Source: Mycobacterium sp. OAS707
GTDB lineage: Bacteria > Actinomycetota > Actinomycetes > Mycobacteriales > Mycobacteriaceae
DNA: 64,000 nucleotides
Direction of reading: 5' to 3'
Assembly (NCBI RefSeq): GCF_014873705.1
Contig: NZ_JADBDS010000006.1
Location: forward strand, 62,001 to 126,000
Each line of letters begins with the position of its first letter. Within the stretch, counting starts at the first letter, position 1. This document shows positions 32,552 through 40,789 of the stretch, piece after piece. The notes under the pieces are model-generated. The model saw nothing but the letters and a program-made list of their open reading frames with translations. It was not told the DNA's origin and made no database searches. The position numbers and the translations under genes were made by a program.

Positions 32552-33794
32552 CGCGATGCACGGTGCGGGGAACTGCGGCAGGGACGGCCTTTTCGACGGC
32601 GGCGGCGCCTGCAATGGCCCAGATCGCCAGCCGAACCCCGAGGCCGCCCGGCGCCGCGTCCAGCTTCCTGGCACGGGCCGGCAGACCTGACGTCGCGCGG
32701 TCGTAGGTGGCCTTGATGATGTCCAGCGCTGCCCGCTCACGAAGGTCGATCGCCGAATGCCCGGCGGTGGCCAGCCTGACCAGCACCGCGCCCGGGATCA
32801 GCGAGGCGATCCTGTCGGCCACGGCGGGCGGGGTGATCAGATCGCGACCACCCGAGATGACGACCGTCGGCCAGTTGAACATCGGCATCGCCTCGACGAG
32901 ATCGAACGGCTCGGCTTCGAATTCCGTTGTGCTCACGTCGAACTCGAGAAAAGCGACGGCGGGGTCAAGCGGCTTTCCGTCTGGAGCAGCCGCGTAGTTC
33001 AGCTCGCGGTAGCCGATCCTGCCGACCAAATCGGGTTCGTGCCGGTAGGGCGCCTTGCGTTCGAACAGGAAGCGCGCGCCCCGGTCGAGGGCCGACCACA
33101 GCGCGAGCCGCCCGGCCAGCAACAGGTCGAGTTGACGCCGTAACACCGCGGGCCCGGCGAAGCCGTACACCGCGGCGGCCAGCTGGGTCGCCTGCGGGCT
33201 GAACTTCTGCTGGTCAACGAGCTGGCGCACCTTGGCGGCCAGGTCAGCGGTCTCGGCGCTGTCGCCGTCCCACAACAGCCGACGGGTCGCCTCGCGGACG
33301 GCGTCGATATCGTCGGCCGACAACACCGGTGAGTCGAGAATCATCGCGTGCACCCGATCCGGGTGTCGCACACCGACTCCGGCTGCGACGTAGGTGCCAT
33401 ACGAGGTGCCGTAGATGGTGGCCTTGGCGACGTGGGCGTCGTCAAGGACAGCGGCAACGTCGTCGACCACCTGGTCGATGGTCAGCGCCTCGGGCGGCAG
33501 ATCCGTGCCGCTGTCGTCATGACGGGACATGCCCACGCCGCGGTGCTCGATCATGATCACGTCGAGGCCCTCGGCGGCAGCGCGGCGACGGAAACCTCGG
33601 TACAGAGCGATCGAGGCGGCGCCGGGCCCGCCGGGGATGACGACCAGCGGATTCGTCGATTTACGCCCCGTGCGCACATAGAACAGGTCGAAGTCCTCTG
33701 TGCCATCCGGCCGGATCGGCCGTCGCACCGCGCGCACGCCTGGCAAAGCGGCCAGCTTGTCGTGCGCCCGGCGACGCTTGGCGTTCATCGTCAT
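32538..33794 (-). CDS. Alpha/beta hydrolase, proline iminopeptidase-like
   Basis: A 418-residue hydrolase. VVIPGGPGAASIALYRGF (oxyanion block with the GGPG typical of prolyl aminopeptidases), MIEHRGVGMSR, nucleophile elbow IYGTSYGTYVAAGVGV, acid near VISGGRDLITPP and His near ATAGHSAIDL are all present. Relatives remove N-terminal proline or cleave other small substrates. The tail (about 385-418) is Ala-rich and may be membrane-associating. ATG at 33794 was chosen; ATG at 33788 is equally possible. Convergent with oppA, so peptide use after uptake is conceivable but unproven. Confidence 0.82.
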   Translation of the reverse strand: MTMNAKRRRAHDKLAALPGVRAVRRPIRPDGTEDFDLFYVRTGRKSTNPLVVIPGGPGAASIALYRGFRRRAAAEGLDVIMIEHRGVGMSRHDDSGTDLPPEALTIDQVVDDVAAVLDDAHVAKATIYGTSYGTYVAAGVGVRHPDRVHAMILDSPVLSADDIDAVREATRRLLWDGDSAETADLAAKVRQLVDQQKFSPQATQLAAAVYGFAGPAVLRRQLDLLLAGRLALWSALDRGARFLFERKAPYRHEPDLVGRIGYRELNYAAAPDGKPLDPAVAFLEFDVSTTEFEAEPFDLVEAMPMFNWPTVVISGGRDLITPPAVADRIASLIPGAVLVRLATAGHSAIDLRERAALDIIKATYDRATSGLPARARKLDAAPGGLGVRLAIWAIAGAAAVEKAVPAAVPRTVHRVTAS

Positions 33795-33883
33795 CACCAC
33801 ACATTGTGCCCCGTCGGCCGTTCTTAGGCTCCCGATGATCCAAAGCAGTGCGTGTCAGGGCCCGGCTTCGGTAAAACCAGGCC

Positions 33884-35098
33884 ATGACCTCAGTAGACCG
33901 CGCGGCTCGCACACTGCCAGGCTCGCCCGAATGGGCAAGCCTGCTCGACCAGATCGGTGCTGGCGCAAAAGATCGAGATCTCAACGACGAGAACCCTTTT
34001 GACCAAGTGTCTGCGTTGAAGCGAGCCGGATTCGGTATCCTCCGGTTGCCTGAGCATCTCGGCGGCGCGGGACTCACAGTCCCGCAACTGTTTTCAGCGG
34101 TGATAGATGTCGCCAAGGCCGATCCCATTGTGGCCCACATCTTTCGGACGCACTTCTGGTTCGTCGAGGAAAGGCTGCGCACCGCCGACGATCCCAGTTC
34201 TGCGCGCTGGTTGCACAAGGTTTCCGAGGGCAAGATCTTCGGCAATGCGTTCAGCGAGAAGGGTTCACTGGCCGTCGGCAGCCTCGTCTTCAACACCCGC
34301 CTGCTACCCGCGGATGGCGGTGGTTACCGGCTCAACGGCGAGAAGTTCTACAGCACCGGCACGCTGTTCTCCGACTATCTCACCGTCGCTACCACCACCG
34401 ACCACGACTCGGTCGCGACGGTGGTGGTGCCCGCCGACCGTGCGGGCGTGCGGCTGATCGACGACTGGGATGGCTTCGGCCAGCGCCGCACCGGCACAGG
34501 TACCACGGTGTTCACCGACGTCGCGGTGTCTGCGGATGAGGTCCTCTCCGACACCTCCTATGACGCGGACCCGGCGCCGACGGTGCAGTATGCGTCGCTG
34601 CAGCTGTACATCCACGCCGTGGTGGCCGGCATCCTGGCCGCGGTCGTGGATGACGGTGTCGCGCTGCTGCGTTCACGCGACCGCAGCTTCAGCCATGCGC
34701 TGTCCGAGCGGCCGACCGACGACCCGCTGTACCAAAGGCAGCTCGGCGAGTTGGCCGCGACCGCCTACATCGCGCGGGCCGTCGTGCTCGATGCCGCTGC
34801 AGCCATTGAGGCCGCGACGGCATCCGAGACCGGCGGCGTTCCCGACGCGCGGCTCGCCGAGGAAGCCCAGCTGAAAGTCGCCAAGGTCAAGGTGCACCTC
34901 GACGACGTGGCACCGCAGGCCGCAACCCGGCTGCTGGAGTTGGGCGGAGCCAGCGCGGCCAGCAGGCAGCGCAACCTCGACCGGCACTGGCGCAACATCC
35001 GCACCATCACCCTGCACAACCCCGTGGCGTACAAGGCCCGGGTGATCGGCCAGAACCTGTTGCACGGCACGCCGGTTCCGGCCAACGCCTACTTCTAG
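33884..35098 (+). CDS. Acyl-CoA dehydrogenase-fold flavin monooxygenase (DszC/SfnB-like)
   Basis: A 404-residue flavoprotein of the acyl-CoA dehydrogenase superfamily. Mid-domain blocks are GNAFSEKGSLAVGSLVFNTRLLPADGGGYRLNGEKFYSTGTLFSDY and DDWDGFGQRRTGTGTTVFTDVAV. The C-terminal block RHWRNIRTITLHNPVAYK is typical of DszC/SfnB-type monooxygenases acting with FMNH2 on organosulfur compounds. A catalytic base typical of true acyl-CoA dehydrogenases is not evident. It stands alone on the plus strand; the stop overlaps the convergent SBP gene by 4 bp. A sulfur-scavenging role would fit, but other oxygenations are possible. Confidence 0.83.
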   Translation: MTSVDRAARTLPGSPEWASLLDQIGAGAKDRDLNDENPFDQVSALKRAGFGILRLPEHLGGAGLTVPQLFSAVIDVAKADPIVAHIFRTHFWFVEERLRTADDPSSARWLHKVSEGKIFGNAFSEKGSLAVGSLVFNTRLLPADGGGYRLNGEKFYSTGTLFSDYLTVATTTDHDSVATVVVPADRAGVRLIDDWDGFGQRRTGTGTTVFTDVAVSADEVLSDTSYDADPAPTVQYASLQLYIHAVVAGILAAVVDDGVALLRSRDRSFSHALSERPTDDPLYQRQLGELAATAYIARAVVLDAAAAIEAATASETGGVPDARLAEEAQLKVAKVKVHLDDVAPQAATRLLELGGASAASRQRNLDRHWRNIRTITLHNPVAYKARVIGQNLLHGTPVPANAYF

Positions 35099-36018
35099 CT
35101 CTTGGATATCCCCGCGTTTGCGAGCCACTTCTTTGCGATGTCGGCCAGGTTGGTGCCCTTGGCCGCCTCGGCATTCATCGAGATCAGGTCATCGGTGGTG
35201 AGCTTGGCCGACACGGCGTTCAGTGTCTTGGTGATGTTGTCGTTCTGCTTGCCGGACTTGATCAGCGGGACCACGTTCTCCGCGGCGAACAGGTTCTTGT
35301 CATCCTCAAGCGCGACAAGGTGGTTGGCGTGCAGGCCGGGGTCGGTGCTGAACAGGTCGCCCGCCTGGACCTGACCGTTTGTCAGTGCGGTCATCGTCAA
35401 GGTGCCGCCTGCGTCGAGGCTGACGAAGTCCTTGAAATTGAGGCCGTACAGGTCGCGCAGTCCTACCACGCCCTGGGTTCGGGTCTTCCATTCGGGCGGT
35501 CCGCCGAGGACGAGTTCGCCTGCGACCGGCTTGAGGTCGGAGATGGTCTTCAGCTTGTACTTGTCGGCCGTCGCCTGTGTCACGGCCACGACGTCCTTGT
35601 CTTCTGCCGGTGACGGCGTCAGCATGGACGTTCCTGCCGGCAGCTTCGTCGACAGTTCGCTCTGCACCGCTTGCGGGGTGGCTGCGGTCGACTTCGGATC
35701 GAGGTAGCTCAACAGCGCCCCGGTGTACTCGGGAACCAGGTCGATGGAGCCGTCCTTGAGGGCCTGGAGATAGACCTCACGGCTACCGATGTTGAACTGT
35801 TCCTTCACACTCACACCGTCTGCCTGCAACGCCTGTGAGTAAATGCTTGCGATCAACTGGCTTTCGGTGAAGTCGGCCGAACCCACGATCACCTGCGAGC
35901 CCGACGACCCGCTGTTGTTACCGCCGCCTGAGAGCGGGTCGCCGCCCCCGCCGCCGCACGCGGACAACGCGAGGACGGAGGCTGCGGCCATGGCCGATAA
36001 CAGTGTGCGTTTCTTCAT
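35095..36018 (-). CDS. proX: Osmoprotectant-type (OpuAC/ProX) ABC substrate-binding lipoprotein
   Basis: A 307-residue lipoprotein with signal peptide and lipobox LALSAC (Cys21), then a Gly/Ser linker. The binding domain begins VIVGSADFTESQLIASIYSQALQ and contains REVYLQALKDGSIDLVPEYTGALLSYLDP, which is diagnostic for the OpuCC/ProX/EgtU group. This group binds quaternary amines such as glycine betaine, choline, carnitine and, in EgtU proteins, ergothioneine. Aromatic-cage residues cannot be assigned by eye, so the ligand is open. Last gene of the IclR-ATPase-permease-permease-SBP operon; 10 bp separate it from the permease. Confidence 0.88.
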   Translation of the reverse strand: MKKRTLLSAMAAASVLALSACGGGGGDPLSGGGNNSGSSGSQVIVGSADFTESQLIASIYSQALQADGVSVKEQFNIGSREVYLQALKDGSIDLVPEYTGALLSYLDPKSTAATPQAVQSELSTKLPAGTSMLTPSPAEDKDVVAVTQATADKYKLKTISDLKPVAGELVLGGPPEWKTRTQGVVGLRDLYGLNFKDFVSLDAGGTLTMTALTNGQVQAGDLFSTDPGLHANHLVALEDDKNLFAAENVVPLIKSGKQNDNITKTLNAVSAKLTTDDLISMNAEAAKGTNLADIAKKWLANAGISKS

Positions 36019-36028
36019 GGTGATTCTC

Positions 36029-36757
36029 CTAGGTGGTGGCCGGCTCGAGGACGGTTGTGGATATCGGTGAGCTTGATTTGGCGGTGGTGCGGCGCAGGCC
36101 CGGTGACACAATGACACGGCCGAGCCAGGCGAAGGTGAATTCGAGAGCGAGCGCCAGGATCGCGACAAGGATTGCCCCGCCGGCCATTTCGGCAAAGCTG
36201 GCCTGCGCCCTGCCATCGAGAATGAATCGACCCAGCCCCTGCAGGCCCAGGTAGGCGGCGATCGTGGCCGTCGAGACGATCTGCAGCGTCGCGCTTCTGA
36301 CGCCGGAGACCATCAGCGGCAAGGCGCAGGGCAGCTGCACACGCAACAGAATCTGGGGCTTGGTGAACCCCATTCCCCTTGCTGCGCCGACGGCGTCGGG
36401 ATCGGCGGTCTGGATGCCGGCATACGTTCCGGTCAGGATCGGCGGCACGGCAAGCAGCACAAGCACAATGATGGTCGGCAGCACATAGACCAGCTTTCCG
36501 GCGACGACCGGCGAGATGACCAGGAACAGCAGCACGAGCAGGCCCAGGGAGGGCAGTGCGCGCAACGCGTTGGCCGACCCGGCGACCAACGCCTCCCCGC
36601 GTCCGGTGTAGCCGATGAGAACTCCCAGCGGAACCGCGATGACCAGGGCGGCCAGCAACGCGATCGCGGAGTACAGCAGGTGGTAGCCGACCTGCGCCGG
36701 AATACCGCCCGACCCCGACCAATTCACCGGATCGGTCAGCCACGCAACGATGTTCAT
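36029..36757 (-). CDS. Osmoprotectant-type ABC transporter permease (second)
   Basis: A 242-residue membrane protein with about six helices. YHLLYSAIALLAALVIAVPLGVLIGYTGRGE opens the permease core, and DPDAVGAARGMGFTKPQILLRVQLPCALPLMVSGVRSATLQIVSTATIAAYLG is the EAA loop shared by betaine importers. The ATG overlaps the stop of the upstream permease by 4 bp. With the permease at 36754 it forms the channel energised by the ATPase at 37395. The polar tail after about residue 215 is extra. Confidence 0.88.
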   Translation of the reverse strand: MNIVAWLTDPVNWSGSGGIPAQVGYHLLYSAIALLAALVIAVPLGVLIGYTGRGEALVAGSANALRALPSLGLLVLLFLVISPVVAGKLVYVLPTIIVLVLLAVPPILTGTYAGIQTADPDAVGAARGMGFTKPQILLRVQLPCALPLMVSGVRSATLQIVSTATIAAYLGLQGLGRFILDGRAQASFAEMAGGAILVAILALALEFTFAWLGRVIVSPGLRRTTAKSSSPISTTVLEPATT

Positions 36758-37398
36758 GAGGTGACCGTCCTTTGCCGCCAAGGGGTCAAGAGTCTGTTCA
36801 GCCAGATGATCAGGCCGTCGAAGACGACCGCAAGCACCACGCACAGCGCGATGCCCGTCACGAGCGGAACGTACAGCCGCAACTGGAACCCCTGCGTGAA
36901 CAGGGAGCCCAACTGCGGGATCCCCAGCAGGGCCGCCATGGTCACGATGCTGACGTTGGACACCACTGCCACCCGCAGTCCAGCGGCGATGACCGGAACC
37001 GCGACCGGCAGTTCGACGAGAACAAGTCGCTGCCACCCTCGATAGCCCATGGCCTCGGCGGCCGCGACCGTGTCGTGCGGCACCGAGTCCAGCCCATCGG
37101 CGACCACCCGCACGAGCAGTGCCAGTGTGTAAAGCGTCAGTGCGACAACGATGTTCAACGGGTCGAGGATCTTCGTACCGAGGATCACCGGCAGGATAAT
37201 GAACAACGCGAGCGAGGGAATCGTATAGAGCAGCCCCGCGGTGCCGACGATCGCGGCCTGGCCCCTCTTGAATCGATGCGCCCACCAACCGAGCGGGAGC
37301 GCGATGAGGAGCCCCAGGATGGTGGGCACCAGCGTCAGCCAGGTGTGGCTGATCGTCAGCGAAACGATCCGGTCGATATTCGACGATATCCAGTTCAT
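36754..37398 (-). CDS. Osmoprotectant-type ABC transporter permease (first)
   Basis: A 214-residue permease starting MNWISSNIDRIVSLTISHTWLTLVPTILGLLIALPLG. Its EAA region is GLDSVPHDTVAAAEAMGYRGWQRLVLVELPVAVPVIAAGLRVAVVSNVSIVTMAALLG. About six helices are predicted. Start and stop overlap their neighbours by 4 bp each, so the four transporter genes are translated as a coupled set. Two short permeases with one SBP and one ATPase is the OpuC/ProXVWZ arrangement. Confidence 0.88.
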   Translation of the reverse strand: MNWISSNIDRIVSLTISHTWLTLVPTILGLLIALPLGWWAHRFKRGQAAIVGTAGLLYTIPSLALFIILPVILGTKILDPLNIVVALTLYTLALLVRVVADGLDSVPHDTVAAAEAMGYRGWQRLVLVELPVAVPVIAAGLRVAVVSNVSIVTMAALLGIPQLGSLFTQGFQLRLYVPLVTGIALCVVLAVVFDGLIIWLNRLLTPWRQRTVTS

Positions 37399-38498
37399 GC
37401 CGCCGTCCTCGCGGCCTTCGCGCGGCGGATCGCGTCGATCACGTCGTGATCGGATGCGGTGCCGAGCAGCGCGCCGTTCTCATCGGTGACGACGCAGCGG
37501 CTGCTCGGGCTGGACAGCGCCGAGTTGAGCAGGTCACGGAGCGGAGCAGTGCGCGGCGCCGACGTGGCGCTGAGGTTGACGTCACTGTCCTGGATGCGGT
37601 CGCCGCGGACATTTTCGGTGTCGACCCAGCCAATCGGAGCCCGCTTCTCATCGACGACAAGAACCCACCGCCCCTGCGACGCGATTGACGAGACAGGTTG
37701 CCCCACAGTGATAGTCGGCTCCTCGTTGAGCTTCAGCAGCTCATCTGAAGTGTGGAACCCCAGCGCGCGATAACCGCGTGCCGAGCCGACGAAGTCGGCG
37801 ACGAACGCATCGTTCGGCGCGGCGAGCAGCTCGGCAGGCGTCGCTGCCTGTGCCAGCGTTCCGCCCTGCCGAAGCACCACCACCTGGTCACCGAGTTTGA
37901 GCGCCTCGTCGATGTCGTGGGTGACCATCACGATGGTCTTGGAGATGTCGGCCTGCAGCCGCAGAAATTCGTCCTGCAACTGGTTGCGCACGATCGGGTC
38001 GACGGCGCTGAACGGCTCGTCCATCAACAGGAACGGCGGATCCGTCGCCAATGCGCGGGCCACTCCGACACGCTGCTGCTGGCCACCGGACAACTGCCAC
38101 GGGTAGCGCCGGGCGAATTTCGCATCCAGCCCGACGCGCTCCAGGAGTTCGATTGCCTTGGAACGGCTTTCCCGCTTTCCGCCGCCAAGCAACCGCGGCA
38201 GCGCGGCGACGTTGTCGACCACCGTGCGGTGCGGGAACAGGCCTGCGTTCTGGATGACGTAGCCGATCCTGCGGCGCAACGCGACCTTGTCGAGCGTCTG
38301 GGTGTCGACCCCGTCGAGCGTGATGCTGCCCGAGGTCGGTTCGATGAGCCGGTTGATCATCCGCATCGACGTCGTCTTGCCGCATCCCGACGGGCCGACC
38401 AGGGTGGTGATCTTGCCGTTGGGTGCGGTGATCGTGAGCTTGTCGACGGCGACGGTGCCATCGGGATAGACCTTGGAGACGTTGTCGAACGTGATCAT
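37395..38498 (-). CDS. proV: Osmoprotectant-type ABC transporter ATPase with CBS domains
   Basis: A 367-residue ATPase. Walker A VGPSGCGKTTSMRMINRLI, Q-loop YVIQNAGLFPHRTV, signature LSGGQQQRVGVARAL, Walker B FLLMDEPFSAVDPIVR and switch MVTHDIDEALKLGD are all intact. After about residue 250 come two CBS modules, which in OpuA-type importers sense ionic strength or nucleotides. ATG at 38498 overlaps the IclR gene stop by 4 bp. It energises the two permeases downstream. Confidence 0.92.
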   Translation of the reverse strand: MITFDNVSKVYPDGTVAVDKLTITAPNGKITTLVGPSGCGKTTSMRMINRLIEPTSGSITLDGVDTQTLDKVALRRRIGYVIQNAGLFPHRTVVDNVAALPRLLGGGKRESRSKAIELLERVGLDAKFARRYPWQLSGGQQQRVGVARALATDPPFLLMDEPFSAVDPIVRNQLQDEFLRLQADISKTIVMVTHDIDEALKLGDQVVVLRQGGTLAQAATPAELLAAPNDAFVADFVGSARGYRALGFHTSDELLKLNEEPTITVGQPVSSIASQGRWVLVVDEKRAPIGWVDTENVRGDRIQDSDVNLSATSAPRTAPLRDLLNSALSSPSSRCVVTDENGALLGTASDHDVIDAIRRAKAARTAA

Positions 38499-39178
38499 GA
38501 GTGTCCTTCTGGCGGAGTGGAATTCGAGCGACGACTCAAGCCGGCAGACAGCGAAGCCGCTGCCGCGCCGAGCATTCGGCCGTATTCGGCGGATTGCGAG
38601 GAATTGAGCCGGTAGCTGGGAATCACCAGGCTCAGCGCGGCGACGATGCGCGACTCGGAATACACGGGGCATGCGATCGCGGTGACATCCGCCTCGACAC
38701 CGCGTTCAACGATCACGTACCCCTCGTCGGGCACCCGACCGCGCAACGCGTGCCCGGCCGCTGACTTGTCCAACGGAACGGTGCGACCGACCCAGCTGGC
38801 ATGGCGCACGGAATGAGTGCCCTCGACGATGCTGATGTAGAGCGCAGTGCCGCCGTGGCCCTCGACGCTCAGGTATGCCGATTCCCCCGCCTCGGCGACC
38901 AGCTTCTCCATCACGGGCTTGGCGAAGTCGATCAACGACTCGTTGGAAAGGGCCTGCGCCCCGAGCTGGATGAGGCGGCTGCCGGGCCGGTAGGTGCCGC
39001 CGACTTCTTCCTTGGTGACGAAGCCGGTGTTCTCCAGTGTGCGGAGCAGCCGAAGCGCCGTACTCGGCGCGAGATCGCACTCCCTCGCGCTGTCGGCGAG
39101 GTTCGCGCCACCGCGGTCGCAGATCGTGGCGAGCAGGGCGAGCGCGCGCTCCACGGTCCGCGTGGACGGTTCGGCCAC
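38495..39178 (-). CDS. IclR-family transcriptional regulator
   Basis: A 227-residue regulator with an N-terminal winged helix (VERALALLATICDRGGANLADSARECDLAPSTALRLLRTLENTGFV) and a C-terminal GAF-like effector domain (SAYLSVEGHGGTALYISIVEG, PLDKSAAGHALRG, ITAIACPV-type region). GTG at 39178 follows a strong GAGGAGGT at 39191-39184. It is the first gene of the importer operon, with a 4-bp overlap to the ATPase, and is divergent from the lyase at 39341. It probably senses the imported compound or its breakdown product and controls both sides. Confidence 0.9.
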   Translation of the reverse strand: MAEPSTRTVERALALLATICDRGGANLADSARECDLAPSTALRLLRTLENTGFVTKEEVGGTYRPGSRLIQLGAQALSNESLIDFAKPVMEKLVAEAGESAYLSVEGHGGTALYISIVEGTHSVRHASWVGRTVPLDKSAAGHALRGRVPDEGYVIVERGVEADVTAIACPVYSESRIVAALSLVIPSYRLNSSQSAEYGRMLGAAAASLSAGLSRRSNSTPPEGHS

Positions 39179-39243
39179 CGTGACCTCCTCTCACCGCCAT
39201 GCAATCTACGAGGGGTTTGTTGCGAGCAACGCCTCGTCGATTT

Positions 39244-39268
39244 CCACTAAGTAAAATTCAAATTCCAT
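39244..39268. promoter_or_regulatory. AT-rich candidate IclR operator
   Basis: Between the IclR and lyase genes an unusually AT-rich stretch, TAAAATTCAAATTCCA (39251-39266), contains a short palindrome AATT-n2-AATT and resembles half-sites of IclR-type operators (TGGAA/TTCCA). It is 66-86 bp upstream of the GTG of iclR and 75 bp before the lyase ATG. This is a weak, position-supported call. Confidence 0.35.
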
Positions 39269-39340
39269 CTAGCGGCAATACCCGGTTTCGGTGATGATAG
39301 GACTCGTCGCGCGCGTGCGATAGATAACGAGGAGAATTCC

Positions 39341-40789
39341 ATGCTTGTACTTAACGGATCCGCGAGTATCGCCGACGTGGTGGCACTCGCGGACCGCCGC
39401 GAGCAGGTTTCGGTCTCGCCGCGCGTTGTTGAAGCCGTCGACCACGCGCATCGGGTGGCCGCGGAGCTGGGCACCCGCTTCCCCATCTACGGCAGAACCA
39501 CCGGCGTCGGCGCGAATCGAAACACGGCCGTGTCGCCGACCGACACGGAATACGGCATGCGTCTGCTGCGCAGCCACGCAGTGGATGCGGGTGACCCGCT
39601 GGACGACAGGACGGTGCGGGCGATGCTCGCTGTGCGGCTGGCCCAGTTGTGCGTGCCTGGCGCGGGACTCGATCCGAAAATCTTGTCCGGACTCGCGACG
39701 ATGCTCAACGACGACGCCCTGCCGGAGCTTCGTCAGTACGCGTCGATCGGGACGGGGGACCTCGCCCCGCTCGCAGGCACCGCATTGACTCTGATCGGCG
39801 AGCGGCGGGCGTCGAAGCCGCTGACGCCGATGGCGCCGTGGGGCGCCGACAGCGCGTTGCCGTTCATGAGCAGCAGCGCGCTCACCGTCGGCCGCGGTTG
39901 CCTTGCACTGGACGAGCTTTCACGTCTGGAAAGAGCGTCGAGCATGATCTACGCGCTCAGTTTCATTGCACTCGACGGCAATCCCGAGGCGCTGTCTTCC
40001 GTCGCCGCGCAAGCGTCGGCCGCCCCGTATGTCGCGACCGTCGCCGATCGGCTGTGCTCACTGCTGGCGGACGGGCTGGGTCGACCACCCGCCCGCATCC
40101 AGGATCCCTACGGCCTGCGGGTGTACCCGGTTGCGCAGGCGACGGTGCTCGCGTCCATGCACACGCTGGAGGGGCAACTGGAGCGAACGCTCAACTCCGC
40201 GCAGGAGAATCCGCTGTTCGATATCGACAAGGGCGCAGTCGTTCATCACGGTGCGTTCTACCAGGCGTCGTTGTCGCTCGAATTGGATGGCACCACGCTG
40301 GCGCTCGCGCTCACCGCTCCCATCACGCACTCCCGGATCAGAATGATCAACGACCCGGATACCAACGGCGGCAACGCTTTTCTCGCAGCTGATGCGCCGG
40401 GGTCGTCCGGGCTGATGATGGTCGAGTACGTGGCCGCAGGTGCGATCGCGGAGATCCGCAACGCCGCCCAACCTGCGTCTGCCGGCACGCTCGTGCTGTC
40501 GCGGGGCGCAGAGGAGGACGCCACCTTCGCGTCTCAGGGCGCACAGCAACTCGAGCGGTCCATCGCCGCATACCGGGTCTTGCTGTGCTGCGAACTCGTT
40601 GGCGCAGTGCGACTTCTGCGTCACCGCGGACTCCACGATCAGGTCGGCGGTGTGGTTGGCGATGCGCTCGACCTTGCCGGCGTGCTGCCCCGCGCCACCG
40701 ACGACCGCGACCTCCGCGGGGATATCGCGTTGGCGGAATCCCTGCTGGACGAGATCGGCCGACTGGTGCCCGCCGAAACGAAGAGCTAA
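39341..40789 (+). CDS. HAL/PAL-family lyase with noncanonical Gly-Thr-Gly MIO triad
   Basis: A 482-residue aromatic amino acid lyase-family protein. Conserved points are Tyr50 in PIYGRTTGVG, Ser78-His79 in LLRSHA, and the loop SIGTGDLAPLAG (residues 135-146). Further on are IQDPYGLRVYPVAQA, LNSAQENPLFD, and RGAEEDATF in place of the usual Q-E-D-H. Normal family members cyclise Ala-Ser-Gly into MIO; here the triad is Gly137-Thr138-Gly139, so ordinary MIO is unlikely. Divergent from an IclR regulator and an osmoprotectant-type importer. Possible roles are elimination of trimethylamine from a betainised histidine (ergothionase-like) or an unusual ammonia lyase. GAGGAG at 39330-39335 supports the ATG. 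Confidence 0.85.
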   Translation: MLVLNGSASIADVVALADRREQVSVSPRVVEAVDHAHRVAAELGTRFPIYGRTTGVGANRNTAVSPTDTEYGMRLLRSHAVDAGDPLDDRTVRAMLAVRLAQLCVPGAGLDPKILSGLATMLNDDALPELRQYASIGTGDLAPLAGTALTLIGERRASKPLTPMAPWGADSALPFMSSSALTVGRGCLALDELSRLERASSMIYALSFIALDGNPEALSSVAAQASAAPYVATVADRLCSLLADGLGRPPARIQDPYGLRVYPVAQATVLASMHTLEGQLERTLNSAQENPLFDIDKGAVVHHGAFYQASLSLELDGTTLALALTAPITHSRIRMINDPDTNGGNAFLAADAPGSSGLMMVEYVAAGAIAEIRNAAQPASAGTLVLSRGAEEDATFASQGAQQLERSIAAYRVLLCCELVGAVRLLRHRGLHDQVGGVVGDALDLAGVLPRATDDRDLRGDIALAESLLDEIGRLVPAETKS

